Shown piece after piece: positions 41,934 to 50,556 of a DNA stretch of 64,000 nt (within the stretch, counting starts at the first letter, position 1; every line of letters starts with the position of its first letter). This DNA is from a virus. The stretch spans positions 124,001 to 188,000 of the IMG/VR virus record IMGVR_UViG_3300032046_000001; one strand, given 5' to 3'. The notes under the pieces are model-generated. The model searched no databases. It had not been told where the DNA came from and saw only the letters and a list, made by a program, of their open reading frames with translations. A program made the translations under genes and the position numbers.

Positions 41934-43559
41934 CTAATCAGAATTTTCATGCCATTGTAGATCATCCAAAATTGCGTCAGCCACATTTTTTAGATGATCT
42001 CCTATTTTTTCAAAATTGTTAACTATATCAATAAATATAATACCAGCAAGTACATCACACTGACCTTGCTTTAATCTATTAATATGGTCACTTTTAAGTT
42101 TAGTTCTAAGTTCATTAATCATTTGTTCCTTAATTACGATACACTGAGCATCCTCAACTTTATTAGATTGAAGTGAAAAAATACTACTTTCAATCATGTC
42201 TAAAAGTTCCTTATACATTGTCATTAACCCTTGTGTTGCATCGTCTGATAATGACAATTTATTTTCTATTTTCTGTTTAATGAGATTTCTAAGATTCATT
42301 GCATGATCACCAATTCTTTCGACATCATTAACAATATGAATCAGTGCAGGAATTTTTGTGGACTCTTCATGTGATAAATTTTCTTCCATCAACCGAACTA
42401 AATAACTTGTTATAGAATACCGTCTAGTATCTACAATTTCCTCTTTTTGTTCAATGTTTTCAAGAAATTTAAGATCATTTTTTGAAAATGCGTTTATGAC
42501 AGACTGTATCATAATTTTTGACAACTCTAATGTTTTAACAATCTCTTTTGTCGCTGCTTCTATTGCTATAGATGGAGTATGCAATAAATGATTTTCAAGA
42601 TATTTAGTATCCGCATAATCATCACTATCAGTGTGTTTTTCTTTTACTAATTTGATTATGAATTTACTATATAGTTTTGTAAATGGTAAAATAAGTAATG
42701 TACATGTGACATTGAATATCGTATGTGCGTTCGCACACTGTCGAGCAAGATCAATAGATGTTAATTGAATCAAGTGAGTAAATGGATGTATAAATGGTAG
42801 AAAAATAAGTGTGCCAAAAACGTTAAAGAAAAGGTGTGCAACTGCCGTTCTCTTGGCATTTGTTGACGTTCCAATACATGCCAATAATGCCGTTGCACAT
42901 GTGCCAATATTACATCCTAAAATTAGAGGTACTGCACCACTTAGGGTTATGAGATTAAGAGATGCTAAAGTTAATACTATGCCTGTTGTGACACTACTAC
43001 TTTGAATAATGGCTGTTACAATAGCACCTGCAATGACAGCTAAAATAGGGTTTGTATTAAATCTTATAAAAATATTTTTAAATATTATACTATCAGCTAA
43101 TGGTTTTACACCAATAGTCATAATATTTAATCCCAGAAATAGAACACCAAAACCAAGCAATGACAGTCCGAAATATTTCCAGGATTTATTTTTACAAATA
43201 AGATATAAACATAAACCAATTGCCAGCACGGGTAGCGCATATTCCGTCAGTTTGAATGCTATAATCTGTGCTGTCATCGTTGTGCCTATATTGGCACCAA
43301 ATATTATACCCAACGTTTGATAGAAACTGAGAAGTCCGGCATTTACAAAACCTACAGCAAGAACCGTAGTTGCCGAGCTTGATTGAATGATAGATGTAAT
43401 TATTGCGCCAACAATAGTTCCTTTTAATGGACTGCTTGTTAATTTTCCTAAGATAGTTCTTATCTTGTTAGAAGCCACTTTTTCGAGTCCATCACCCATT
43501 AAATGGATACCATAAATAAATAATGCCAGACCGCCAATTAAATTAAATATAACATTCAT
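41934..43559 (-). CDS. Na/phosphate cotransporter family protein with PhoU-like domain
   Basis: 541 residues. The membrane half (about 1-310, eight or more spans) has the two inverted repeats of NptA-type Na/Pi carriers: IITSIIQSSSATT with GANIGTT, and IVTAIIQSSSVTT with GCNIGTC. The last 220 residues are helical and PhoU-like (VNDVERIGDHAMNL and NFEKIGDHLKNV, each with the E..GDH motif). It would bring phosphate into the infected cell. Coupled closely to the RNA ligase gene. Confidence 0.9.
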   Translation of the reverse strand: MNVIFNLIGGLALFIYGIHLMGDGLEKVASNKIRTILGKLTSSPLKGTIVGAIITSIIQSSSATTVLAVGFVNAGLLSFYQTLGIIFGANIGTTMTAQIIAFKLTEYALPVLAIGLCLYLICKNKSWKYFGLSLLGFGVLFLGLNIMTIGVKPLADSIIFKNIFIRFNTNPILAVIAGAIVTAIIQSSSVTTGIVLTLASLNLITLSGAVPLILGCNIGTCATALLACIGTSTNAKRTAVAHLFFNVFGTLIFLPFIHPFTHLIQLTSIDLARQCANAHTIFNVTCTLLILPFTKLYSKFIIKLVKEKHTDSDDYADTKYLENHLLHTPSIAIEAATKEIVKTLELSKIMIQSVINAFSKNDLKFLENIEQKEEIVDTRRYSITSYLVRLMEENLSHEESTKIPALIHIVNDVERIGDHAMNLRNLIKQKIENKLSLSDDATQGLMTMYKELLDMIESSIFSLQSNKVEDAQCIVIKEQMINELRTKLKSDHINRLKQGQCDVLAGIIFIDIVNNFEKIGDHLKNVADAILDDLQWHENSD

Positions 43560-43583
43560 TTGGTGCTCCTTAACATAAGTTTG

Positions 43584-43847
43584 TTAAAATTCTTCAGATA
43601 AACATGTAAATCTAAAGTTAAATTCAAAGGTACTACACAAACTTAATAACCTATCTTCAGCCATCAATTTCTGTTTTGAATCTGAGCATGTATATTCTCC
43701 TGTCGATTCTCGTGTCGGTATCTCGTTTTCTTTCAGTTTTTGAATTAGAACTTTAGCCATCTCTTCGGAAAGATTATTTATTCGTTTTCTATATTCATTA
43801 TATATCTCATCACATATATCATAAATCTTTTCAACTTGATCAGGCAT
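43584..43847 (-). CDS. Small hypothetical protein
   Basis: 87 residues, helical first half (VEKIYDICDEIYNEYRKRIN), three Cys in the second half. ATG overlaps the preceding stop. Not recognised. Confidence 0.6.
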   Translation of the reverse strand: MPDQVEKIYDICDEIYNEYRKRINNLSEEMAKVLIQKLKENEIPTRESTGEYTCSDSKQKLMAEDRLLSLCSTFEFNFRFTCLSEEF

Positions 43848-44487
43848 ACTTTAATTCCAACCTTTCAATCTCTTGGATTATTTCTTCTCTAATATCCACT
43901 TCTTTGGTAACACTGTTTAATTTTTGAAAATCGAATAACTTTAATTTAGATATGATTTTAATTTTAGGAAGATCATCAACTATTTTAATATCAAATATAA
44001 TATCATCATAAATATTAAATCTGACATCATCCAAATATATCTCTCTTTTAAAAGTTCTTTTTTCTGGATTGAATGAATTTTCTCTGATTTGTTTTATTAG
44101 TGAATATACTTTAACTTCATCAATATAAATGTGAAAAATTTCTTCAAATATTTTAATAAATTTGAATTCAATTTCTTGTTTATATAATTCTCCATAAAAT
44201 TTATCACATTGATTTCTATAGTCATTTTCAAATTTGTCAAGAATTGCGACTAAGTAATCAATATTTTTATCGAGTGTTTTATACCAGCAATTAGCCCACT
44301 CTTCAGAGAATGATTTTGCGAATTTTATAAACGAGATCTTATCTTTTTCATCGGGATTATATAAATCAGGTTTGAAAGAATCAAGAAAGTACTGAAGATA
44401 TAAAATCATTCTTCCAATGCTTTCTTGACTGTAAGTCCACAATCTATCAAAGTTTTTTGTAATATTATTATTCTCTATAATGTTCAT
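43840..44487 (-). CDS. Hypothetical protein
   Basis: 215 residues, charged, helical with a strand region (KREIYLDDVRFNIYDDIIFD). No family recognised. Start two bases after the preceding stop; operon member. Confidence 0.6.
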   Translation of the reverse strand: MNIIENNNITKNFDRLWTYSQESIGRMILYLQYFLDSFKPDLYNPDEKDKISFIKFAKSFSEEWANCWYKTLDKNIDYLVAILDKFENDYRNQCDKFYGELYKQEIEFKFIKIFEEIFHIYIDEVKVYSLIKQIRENSFNPEKRTFKREIYLDDVRFNIYDDIIFDIKIVDDLPKIKIISKLKLFDFQKLNSVTKEVDIREEIIQEIERLELKYA

Positions 44488-44488
44488 A

Positions 44489-44683
44489 CTACATCAGTCC
44501 CATTTTCTTTAAACATCGTATTCTCCATTCTTTCAATTCATCTGGTTTTTCTTTCATATTTTTTACAATCTCAAGAGCTTCCCACAACATATCAAAATTA
44601 ATTTCATTTGTTTCTTTCCAATGATCAATTTCTTTTTGAAGCTCATTAAACGCTCTACTTACTAAATCAGTAATTTCACCCAT
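44489..44683 (-). CDS. Small hypothetical protein
   Basis: 64 residues, helical, Trp and Lys/Glu rich. Starts four bases after the acetyltransferase stop. Not recognised. Confidence 0.6.
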   Translation of the reverse strand: MGEITDLVSRAFNELQKEIDHWKETNEINFDMLWEALEIVKNMKEKPDELKEWRIRCLKKMGLM

Positions 44684-44686
44684 TAT

Positions 44687-45256
44687 TTATACTTCTTTTA
44701 TTATATTATGAATTAGTAATTGATATTCTTTTTGACATACCGGACATTTACCGATTTTAAATCGGAAATCTATTTTATTACCACACTCACATACCCATCC
44801 AATAATCTTGGCTGGATTCCCCACAACTAATGCGAAGTCTGGTATGTCTTTTGTTACAACCGAACCAGCACCAACAAACGCATATGACCCGATGGTATGT
44901 CCACAAACTATAGTAGCGTTTGCTCCAATACTCGCTCCTTTTTTAATAAGTGTTGGTCGCGTCTCATTCATTCGATTTATAAATGCCCTTGGATTGTTTA
45001 CGTTCGTAAAAACAACCGATGGACCGATAAATACATCATCTTCTAACGTCACATTATAATAAACTGATACGTTATTTTGAATTTTACAACCATTACCAAT
45101 TTTGACATCTGGACCTATCATACAATTCTGTCCAATGACACAGCTCTTTCCTACAATAGTACCACTTAATATATGTGAAAAATGCCAAATATTTGTATTC
45201 TCTCCAATAACACAGTTATTATCAACTATAGAAGTTTTATCAATAAAATTATTCAT
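44687..45256 (-). CDS. Left-handed beta-helix N-acetyltransferase (WbpD/WlbB-like)
   Basis: 189 residues. Hexapeptide repeats ([37 protein letters not shown]) and [25 protein letters not shown] are the pattern of WlbB/WbpD-type acetyltransferases that N-acetylate an amino group of a UDP-sugar for surface polysaccharides. The C-terminus adds a zinc ribbon (CECG...CPVC). It may alter the host surface sugar or feed the phage glycosyltransferases. Confidence 0.85.
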   Translation of the reverse strand: MNNFIDKTSIVDNNCVIGENTNIWHFSHILSGTIVGKSCVIGQNCMIGPDVKIGNGCKIQNNVSVYYNVTLEDDVFIGPSVVFTNVNNPRAFINRMNETRPTLIKKGASIGANATIVCGHTIGSYAFVGAGSVVTKDIPDFALVVGNPAKIIGWVCECGNKIDFRFKIGKCPVCQKEYQLLIHNIIKEV

Positions 45257-45278
45257 ATCATTTCCTTTTAAAAAATTA

Positions 45279-45307
45279 GAAAAGGGAAGATTATATCTTC
45301 CCTTTTC
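45279..45307 (-). terminator. Intrinsic terminator of the small-gene operon
   Basis: GAAAAGGGAAGA pairs with TCTTCCCTTTTC (45279-45290 and 45296-45307); on the minus strand TAATTTTTT follows. The stop codon of the 45291 gene is inside the hairpin loop/arm. Confidence 0.8.
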
Positions 45308-45530
45308 TCTTTAGTATTCTTTGTATCATTAAGAATATGCCGACAATAAGATTAGCCGATGCATAACCAGCAATATGATCAAATTTTAATAAACGTGCAA
45401 ATCCAAAAACAGCTCCAGCAGATATAAATAAGAATGATACATCTTTTCGTCGAACTGATTCTGGATCACAGATTAAAATTCCTGAGTAAATACTAACAAT
45501 TATAATTATTAATAATAAAATATAAAACAA
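45291..45530 (-). CDS. Small membrane protein, about two or three spans
   Basis: 79 residues: hydrophobic 2-22 ([19 protein letters not shown]), 32-47, and 56-70, then a basic end (KRKGKI). TTG start with AGGTG ahead. Last gene of the operon running from 48519; the terminator overlaps its end. Function unknown. Confidence 0.6.
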   Translation of the reverse strand: MFYILLLIIIIVSIYSGILICDPESVRRKDVSFLFISAGAVFGFARLLKFDHIAGYASANLIVGIFLMIQRILKRKGKI

Positions 45531-45534
45531 TAAA

Positions 45535-45927
45535 TCACCTCAAATGTTGATATAATGGTTGAATATCCAACACGTCAATCTCTTTACAACAGATTGTTCC
45601 ATCGGGAATAGGAGAGTACCCATAATCACCACTCCTATAAAAATCATCAATATACTGTTCACGGGCAACACAACTACAAAGTTCATTAGGAACTACTTCA
45701 TCACCAATGGTATCAATCTCAGCAACAAAAAACTTTGATGGGTAGTTAGTTTCTTGATGTTTACAAAGCATTTGAACAAAACTGATAAGATTCTTTATGG
45801 TGTCAAATAGAATAAAACCGAGGGTTTCGTCATCACAAACCATTGATCCAATACTATAAATTTTTTCATATCGACCAACAACAGCAAGACTTCTATTTCC
45901 TGGTTGTAATAATTTAAATCGTTTCAT
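45535..45927 (-). CDS. Hypothetical protein
   Basis: 130 residues with seven Cys spread through the chain (for example ELCSCVARE, ICCKEI). No family recognised. AGGAGAA precedes ATG. Confidence 0.6.
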   Translation of the reverse strand: MKRFKLLQPGNRSLAVVGRYEKIYSIGSMVCDDETLGFILFDTIKNLISFVQMLCKHQETNYPSKFFVAEIDTIGDEVVPNELCSCVAREQYIDDFYRSGDYGYSPIPDGTICCKEIDVLDIQPLYQHLR

Positions 45928-45948
45928 ATTCTTCTCCTTTTGAATTTT

Positions 45949-46206
45949 TTAATCTGGACATGGACCAATATCCATTTCTGGAATAAGAAATACATCACTT
46001 TTAAAATTGTCCATATTTCGCCAACTTTCACCATCAGGAACTAAATATGCCTCTCCTCTACAAAAATCAGATATATTATGAACAGGATTAAATTCACCGA
46101 AATGGCCAATAACACCTATAGGTAAATTATCATCTATTTTAGATAATAGTTCTTTTAATTGACCGACTGTAACAGCGGTATATGTCTTATCCTTCTTTTT
46201 TCCCAT
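45949..46206 (-). CDS. Small hypothetical protein
   Basis: 85 residues. TVGQLKELLSKIDDNLPIGV resembles the 'target of actions' pattern of short phage proteins that begin with a helix VxxLixxLsxlpdd and then a strand. Function unknown. Starts inside the end of the preceding gene. Confidence 0.55.
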   Translation of the reverse strand: MGKKKDKTYTAVTVGQLKELLSKIDDNLPIGVIGHFGEFNPVHNISDFCRGEAYLVPDGESWRNMDNFKSDVFLIPEMDIGPCPD

Positions 46207-46384
46207 TTCTTTTATTGTTCAAATCGTGAAACGATTTTCCCCTCCTTTTATCAATTTTTCTATTAGATTGTCTAAACGGATTTGATTCCTTTGACTTTTT
46301 AAATTTTTTATTTTTAGGTTCAAATGAATCACATAACTCTGCAAAATATTCATTCTTTTTTTGAATTTTAGTTGGTTTACTCAC
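46187..46384 (-). CDS. Small basic hypothetical protein
   Basis: 65 residues, very rich in Lys, Arg and Asn, likely disordered and nucleic-acid binding. GTG 46384 overlaps the preceding stop; TTG 46393 is another possible start. Not recognised. Confidence 0.5.
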   Translation of the reverse strand: MSKPTKIQKKNEYFAELCDSFEPKNKKFKKSKESNPFRQSNRKIDKRRGKSFHDLNNKRNGKKEG

Positions 46385-46598
46385 TGTAATCAATCCCGAA
46401 TTTAATAAATAAAAATCTCAAGAATAAAATAAATCCTCCAAGGATTCCTAAAACTTTTTCACAATCACAAATGATTGTTATTCGACTATTAATATCTATA
46501 CAATCAAAGCATCTTAATGAAATTATAATTGGAAAATAAATCATGAATAATATTACAAAATCCCAGAAATGATCATGCAATTTGAATTTTTCTGACAT
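46377..46598 (-). CDS. Small membrane protein
   Basis: 73 residues with hydrophobic segments at about 12-28 (FWDFVILFMIYFPIIISL) and 48-66 (VLGILGGFILFLRFLFI). Two-span topology likely. Function unknown. Confidence 0.6.
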   Translation of the reverse strand: MSEKFKLHDHFWDFVILFMIYFPIIISLRCFDCIDINSRITIICDCEKVLGILGGFILFLRFLFIKFGIDYSE

Positions 46599-46612
46599 TC
46601 AGAATCTCCAAC

Positions 46613-46861
46613 CTATTTAGTTTTTATTATTCCATATTTATCTCGGCGGTAATTATAATCATCATATAATTCTTTTTTTGTCACATCTAAATCGATTTCG
46701 ATATAATCTGGTGGTTGATCTAAATTATGATAACCTACTTTCATATAATCAAAACCACCATCAATATAACACTCTCCGCAATTACAAGATCTAAAATCAT
46801 GTCTGGCGCGTGAAAATATAATATCACCACATGTTGGACATTTGATTGCATTAATCTTCAA
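46613..46861 (-). CDS. Small zinc-ribbon protein
   Basis: 82 residues. CPTCGDIIFSRARHD followed by CNCGECYIDGG forms a likely zinc site near the N-terminus. Similar short proteins occur in many phages but have no assigned role. Overlaps the preceding gene. Confidence 0.6.
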   Translation of the reverse strand: MKINAIKCPTCGDIIFSRARHDFRSCNCGECYIDGGFDYMKVGYHNLDQPPDYIEIDLDVTKKELYDDYNYRRDKYGIIKTK

Positions 46862-47177
46862 ATTCTCTCCACTCCTCTACATAACAATTGAATATATCAT
46901 ATACTGTACTATCAAGTACCAAGTCTTCTTGAATTAGATCAGTTAATACGTCAAGAGTTTCAGCATTATAATGATATAATTCTTCACCGTTTTCTTCTCT
47001 TCTTGTTAACCAAATTTCATCTAATTCATTCCAAATACATTCATATTCACTCTCTGGCCAAAAGATACCATCTGTTTCTCTATAATCAATACCGAGTGCA
47101 AATCTGATAATGGCTTTCCCATCTAATCGAAATTCGTCTTCATTTTTTTCCCATCGAGGGATTGCTGGTACAATCAT
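46851..47177 (-). CDS. Hypothetical acidic protein
   Basis: 108 residues, Glu/Asp/Trp rich, ending EEWREFED. Not recognised. Overlaps neighbours at both ends by a few bases. Confidence 0.55.
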   Translation of the reverse strand: MIVPAIPRWEKNEDEFRLDGKAIIRFALGIDYRETDGIFWPESEYECIWNELDEIWLTRREENGEELYHYNAETLDVLTDLIQEDLVLDSTVYDIFNCYVEEWREFED

Positions 47178-47500
47178 GTTTTAGATCTCTTTTTAGGAAC
47201 AACATCCATTCCATTCCATTCATATCTATCTCGATATTTATTTAAAAATTTTTCAATTTTTCTTTTCACTCGATCTATTTGATAGAAACTATTAGCTGTA
47301 AAAAATATATGAGGTCCAAACATACCATCAAAATCAATATCATAAGCTCCAGATTTTTCTAATTCAGTAAAAATAATTGAATCATCTTGTCGTTCATTTC
47401 GTTTCTTCCAGAAAGTATTAGAAAGTTTGTCGAATAATAAGAAATCTTCTTTGGATAAGGTCACACAAACATTATAACCAGTAATATCATGTTTTAACAT
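47174..47500 (-). CDS. Hypothetical protein
   Basis: 108 residues; DIDFDGMFGPHIFFTANS in the middle. Not recognised. ATGA-type overlap with the next gene. Confidence 0.55.
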   Translation of the reverse strand: MLKHDITGYNVCVTLSKEDFLLFDKLSNTFWKKRNERQDDSIIFTELEKSGAYDIDFDGMFGPHIFFTANSFYQIDRVKRKIEKFLNKYRDRYEWNGMDVVPKKRSKT

Positions 47501-47750
47501 ACTCAGATTCTACCCTTTCAATGTATTTATAAAATTCATCATCAGCTTTGAGATGATTCAATTCTCCTCTTTCATATTTTTCATAACATTCATGACAGAC
47601 TGCTTGACCAGCCCAATTATCTGTTTTTTCTGGATCAACGATCTTGTCTTCATAGAACGGAAGATATTCATCCATATAATGAAGTTTCCAACAAATTTGA
47701 CAATTCACCTCTTTTGGCCATAGTTCAATTATTCGAATACTATTTTTCAT
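47487..47750 (-). CDS. Small protein with CxxC pairs
   Basis: 87 residues. CQIC near 17 and CHEC near 53 could bind zinc. Otherwise charged. Overlaps the genes on both sides. Function unknown. Confidence 0.58.
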   Translation of the reverse strand: MKNSIRIIELWPKEVNCQICWKLHYMDEYLPFYEDKIVDPEKTDNWAGQAVCHECYEKYERGELNHLKADDEFYKYIERVESEYVKT

Positions 47751-47944
47751 TTTAATCGATTTGTGAAATCAGAAATTATTCTTCCAGCAAAATATATTTT
47801 AATGTCATGATTCTTTTCACACCACTCTATAAGTGATTCATCAGTCGTAAAAAATCTTTTTATTACATCGGTGGAAGAATCACTATAAATTAATAAATAT
47901 TCTGCACTATTATCGAATTTATATCTGTTTCTAAGTCTTCCCAT
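47747..47944 (-). CDS. Small hypothetical protein
   Basis: 65 residues, mixed helix and strand. AAGGAGGA precedes the ATG. Not recognised. Confidence 0.58.
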   Translation of the reverse strand: MGRLRNRYKFDNSAEYLLIYSDSSTDVIKRFFTTDESLIEWCEKNHDIKIYFAGRIISDFTNRLK

Positions 47945-47959
47945 TTTTCCTCCTTGATA

Positions 47960-48184
47960 TTATTTTCTCCAGTTATTTTTTTCAGCAAACCATATTTTAA
48001 AATCTTCAGGAGAACTAAATCCATCACTATACCACTTAAAAAAATCCTGTTGAGTTTTAAATTCTTGATTTAATTCAGGATCATGACTTCCTCCTTCTGG
48101 AGTCATATCAACAAAAAATCTCTTATCTTTATCATCAACCCAACCTTCAGACATCCAATCATAATATATCATTCTTCGATCCAC
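47960..48184 (-). CDS. Small hypothetical protein
   Basis: 74 residues, Asp/Trp/Phe rich, acidic. Starts inside the end of the release-factor-like gene. Not recognised. Confidence 0.55.
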   Translation of the reverse strand: MDRRMIYYDWMSEGWVDDKDKRFFVDMTPEGGSHDPELNQEFKTQQDFFKWYSDGFSSPEDFKIWFAEKNNWRK

Positions 48185-48519
48185 CTTCCATCTATTACTA
48201 CTTCAATTTTTAGATTTTCTTCTTTCATTTCACGATCAACTTTTCTTTCAATTTCTTTTTCGTCGTGGTCAATTTCAAATATTTTCTTTTGTAACCATAA
48301 TTTAAATATTTTTGATTCTGTCAATCTTTTAAACGCATTTTTTTTATTTTGACCTTGTGATCTTTCTTCACGGGATTCACCAACGGCACCGGAGTCCCTA
48401 TGTACTATACGAACGCCAGAATTTACTTTATTTACATTTTGTCCTCCAGCACCTGAACACCTAAATGTTTGTACTTCAAAATCTTTTTTTGTTACTGAAA
48501 ATAATAATTCTTTAGACAA
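48169..48519 (-). CDS. Peptide chain release factor-like protein with GGQ motif
   Basis: 116 residues. CSGAGGQNVNKVNSGVRIVH near residue 20 contains the GGQ that triggers peptidyl-tRNA hydrolysis in class I release factors, and SQGQNKKNAFKRL is the following conserved helix. There is no stop-codon-reading domain, so it resembles ArfB/YaeJ or PrfH-type rescue factors; the C-terminal tail is charged. PrfH proteins act together with RtcB in rRNA repair, and RtcB is coded nearby at 53131. TTG start with AGGTAGG. Confidence 0.85.
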   Translation of the reverse strand: MSKELLFSVTKKDFEVQTFRCSGAGGQNVNKVNSGVRIVHRDSGAVGESREERSQGQNKKNAFKRLTESKIFKLWLQKKIFEIDHDEKEIERKVDREMKEENLKIEVVIDGRWIEE

Positions 48520-48542
48520 ATTAAAAACCTACCTTTCTTAAT

Positions 48543-48555
48543 GGGAACAAATAAT
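48543..48555 (+). promoter_or_regulatory. GGGAACAAATAAT motif, copy 5
   Basis: GGGAACAAATAAT lies directly before RNA element copy 5. Matches the motif elsewhere in the window with a shorter A run. Confidence 0.4.
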
Positions 48556-48622
48556 TGAGAGATAGAACCCATGATTCGAAAAGAGAAAACCTTGATTCTC
48601 CTGCTCTCAGTTACTATCAAGG
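48556..48622 (+). ncRNA. Pseudoknotted RNA element, copy 5, upstream of HNH gene
   Basis: Outer helix UGAGAG 48556-48561 with CUCUCA 48604-48609. P2: GAA 48565-48567 with UUC 48575-48577 around a CAUG loop. GAAAA. P3: GAGA 48583-48586 with UCUC 48597-48600. Pseudoknot CCUUGAU 48590-48596 with AUCAAGG 48616-48622, 7 bp. Every helix differs in sequence from the other copies but keeps pairing. Confidence 0.82.
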
Positions 48623-48647
48623 AATAACAACAAGGAGTTATTAAAAA

Positions 48648-49241
48648 ATGAAAATTTATAAAAATTTAAATTTACAGGATTTAAATGGTGAAATCTGGAA
48701 AGTTATAGAAAATTTTCCAGATTATCAAGTTAGTAGTTATGGAAGAGTTAAATCACTAAAATGTAGAAAAGAATTAATAATTAAACAACATATAGATTCT
48801 AAAGGATATTTGCGTACATCTATATATAAAAAAGGTAAAAAAGTTCATAGACTAGTTTATGAAACATTTAAAGAAAAATTAAATATAGATTATGATATCC
48901 ATCATATAAATGAAAATAAAGAAGATAATAATATTAATAATTTGGAGAAAAAATCTCATATTTTACATTCAATTAATCACAATCCTAAAGGCAATAATCA
49001 TAAAAATTATGGCAAACATCATTCTGAAGAATCAAAGATTAAAATAGGTAAAAATCATGTTGATATTCGTGGAATTAATAATCCAAGTAGTATATTATTA
49101 ATTCAAGAAATTATTCAAATTAAATTATTATTAAAAGAAAAAATATTATCTCAAAAAGAAATAGCAGAAATATTTGAAGTTCATCCAATGACTATATCAT
49201 CTATTAAAAATAAAAGAACTTGGTCATATATAATAATATAA
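48648..49241 (+). CDS. HNH homing endonuclease
   Basis: 197 residues. NUMOD4 (IWKVIENFPDYQVSSYGRVK), HNH core IHHINENKEDNN, NUMOD-type GKHHSEESKIKIGKNH, HTH tail (SQKEIAEIFEVHPMTISSI). AAGGAG precedes ATG. It is the only plus-strand gene inside a long minus-strand block, a sign of insertion. Confidence 0.9.
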   Translation: MKIYKNLNLQDLNGEIWKVIENFPDYQVSSYGRVKSLKCRKELIIKQHIDSKGYLRTSIYKKGKKVHRLVYETFKEKLNIDYDIHHINENKEDNNINNLEKKSHILHSINHNPKGNNHKNYGKHHSEESKIKIGKNHVDIRGINNPSSILLIQEIIQIKLLLKEKILSQKEIAEIFEVHPMTISSIKNKRTWSYIII

Positions 49242-49248
49242 TATCATA

Positions 49249-49284
49249 AAAGAAACACCATCATTAATCTGATGGTGTTTCTTT
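49249..49284. terminator. Bidirectional terminator, 15-bp stem
   Basis: AAAGAAACACCATCA 49249-49263 pairs with TGATGGTGTTTCTTT 49270-49284. It ends the HNH gene on one side; on the other the stop codon of the 49264 gene is in its loop. Confidence 0.88.
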
Positions 49285-50334
49285 CTCTTTAACTTCTTTC
49301 ATTTCAACAATATCACCAATTATTTCAATACGTTTTTCATCTCGCTCTTCAGGAGTACCAAACCAAGTCAGCTCCCAGAAAATTGCCTTCATCGTTTCCA
49401 AAACTTTAAATTGTTTGTTTCCAAAATACTGTTTATCATGAAAATCATCAGAAGAGTAAATTTTGAAAACATTTTTCAATCTTAATTTCAATGTTTTCAA
49501 ATAATTATTTGGAGTGAAACTTATACCATAGTAAATAAGACCATTCAGTCCCTCTGGGAGATAATCATCTTCACATGGTTCACCAATAGCATGAAAAGAT
49601 GGCCATGATGTCAAAGTTTCATATTCAGCATCATGTTCAACATCCCAATATATTTCGAGATATTTCAATTCTCCAGAACCACTGAATTCTTTTTTAGATT
49701 CTTCTATTATCGGTTTGATTCTTTCACCAGTAATAATCTCCCAAAGATCAATATTGTTTTCAACAATATCAAATATTCTTCCAAGAGTAACATCATCATT
49801 TAATCTTACATTCTCCCATATGAAATGAATCAACTTATCAGGAGCAATAATTTGTTCTTGTCTGCCTGCTTTCCAATAAGAACGAATTATTGAATTATTG
49901 GTTATTATGATACCTTCAAAATCATCTTCCTCTTCTTTCTCTGAAAAGATATGATATTTTTCATTTAAGCGTTTATCGAGTTCGGTTTTCCACTCTTTCT
50001 CAGTCCATCCATGATCAAGAAGAGTCTCATTCCACTTTCTCCACTGTTTTTTAGGTTGTTTAAAATCAGGACATAGAAGAATCATTTCCGATAACTCATC
50101 AAATATATTAGAAATCTCTTCATATGGTGTACGGACTTCTATACTATCTTTTGGTGGTATTTTAATAGAAACTGGAAATTCAAATGCCTCACCAAAAACA
50201 AGATCATTAACAGCTTTAAATTGAACTGACTTATTATATTGATTTCCCAAAAATTTTAAAATTCCATCATAATCATCGTGTGCAAAATGTATAACATACT
50301 CGCCATTTGGGTCATATATTTTGGTAAAAATCAT
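49264..50334 (-). CDS. Hypothetical protein
   Basis: 356 residues, acidic, no signal or membrane segment. HDDYDGILKFLGNQYN and WFGTPEERDEKRIEIIGDIV look like ordinary soluble protein. No family recognised. It is the last gene of the unit after the zinc-ribbon and phosphoesterase genes. Confidence 0.65.
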   Translation of the reverse strand: MIFTKIYDPNGEYVIHFAHDDYDGILKFLGNQYNKSVQFKAVNDLVFGEAFEFPVSIKIPPKDSIEVRTPYEEISNIFDELSEMILLCPDFKQPKKQWRKWNETLLDHGWTEKEWKTELDKRLNEKYHIFSEKEEEDDFEGIIITNNSIIRSYWKAGRQEQIIAPDKLIHFIWENVRLNDDVTLGRIFDIVENNIDLWEIITGERIKPIIEESKKEFSGSGELKYLEIYWDVEHDAEYETLTSWPSFHAIGEPCEDDYLPEGLNGLIYYGISFTPNNYLKTLKLRLKNVFKIYSSDDFHDKQYFGNKQFKVLETMKAIFWELTWFGTPEERDEKRIEIIGDIVEMKEVKEKETPSD

Positions 50335-50338
50335 TTTA

Positions 50339-50539
50339 TTATTTCTCCTTTATTATATCAGGAGATACTTCTATACCATACCATTCAATACAACTCGGAC
50401 AAACAAGAATATGATTTTTATCCGAATAAGTTAAATCACTTTCATCTCCAACCCAACCACATTCAGGACATTTATATTTTCCAGAACATATCTCATCATC
50501 ATCAAAATCATTATAATGGTGATTTCCAAATAATGCCAT
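50339..50539 (-). CDS. Small zinc-ribbon protein
   Basis: 66 residues. YKCPECGWVGDESDL followed by LVCPSCIEWYG is a rubredoxin-like C-x2-C ... C-x2-C ribbon. Acidic ends. Role unknown. Confidence 0.65.
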   Translation of the reverse strand: MALFGNHHYNDFDDDEICSGKYKCPECGWVGDESDLTYSDKNHILVCPSCIEWYGIEVSPDIIKEK

Positions 50540-50556
50540 ATTTTAATTCCTCTTTC

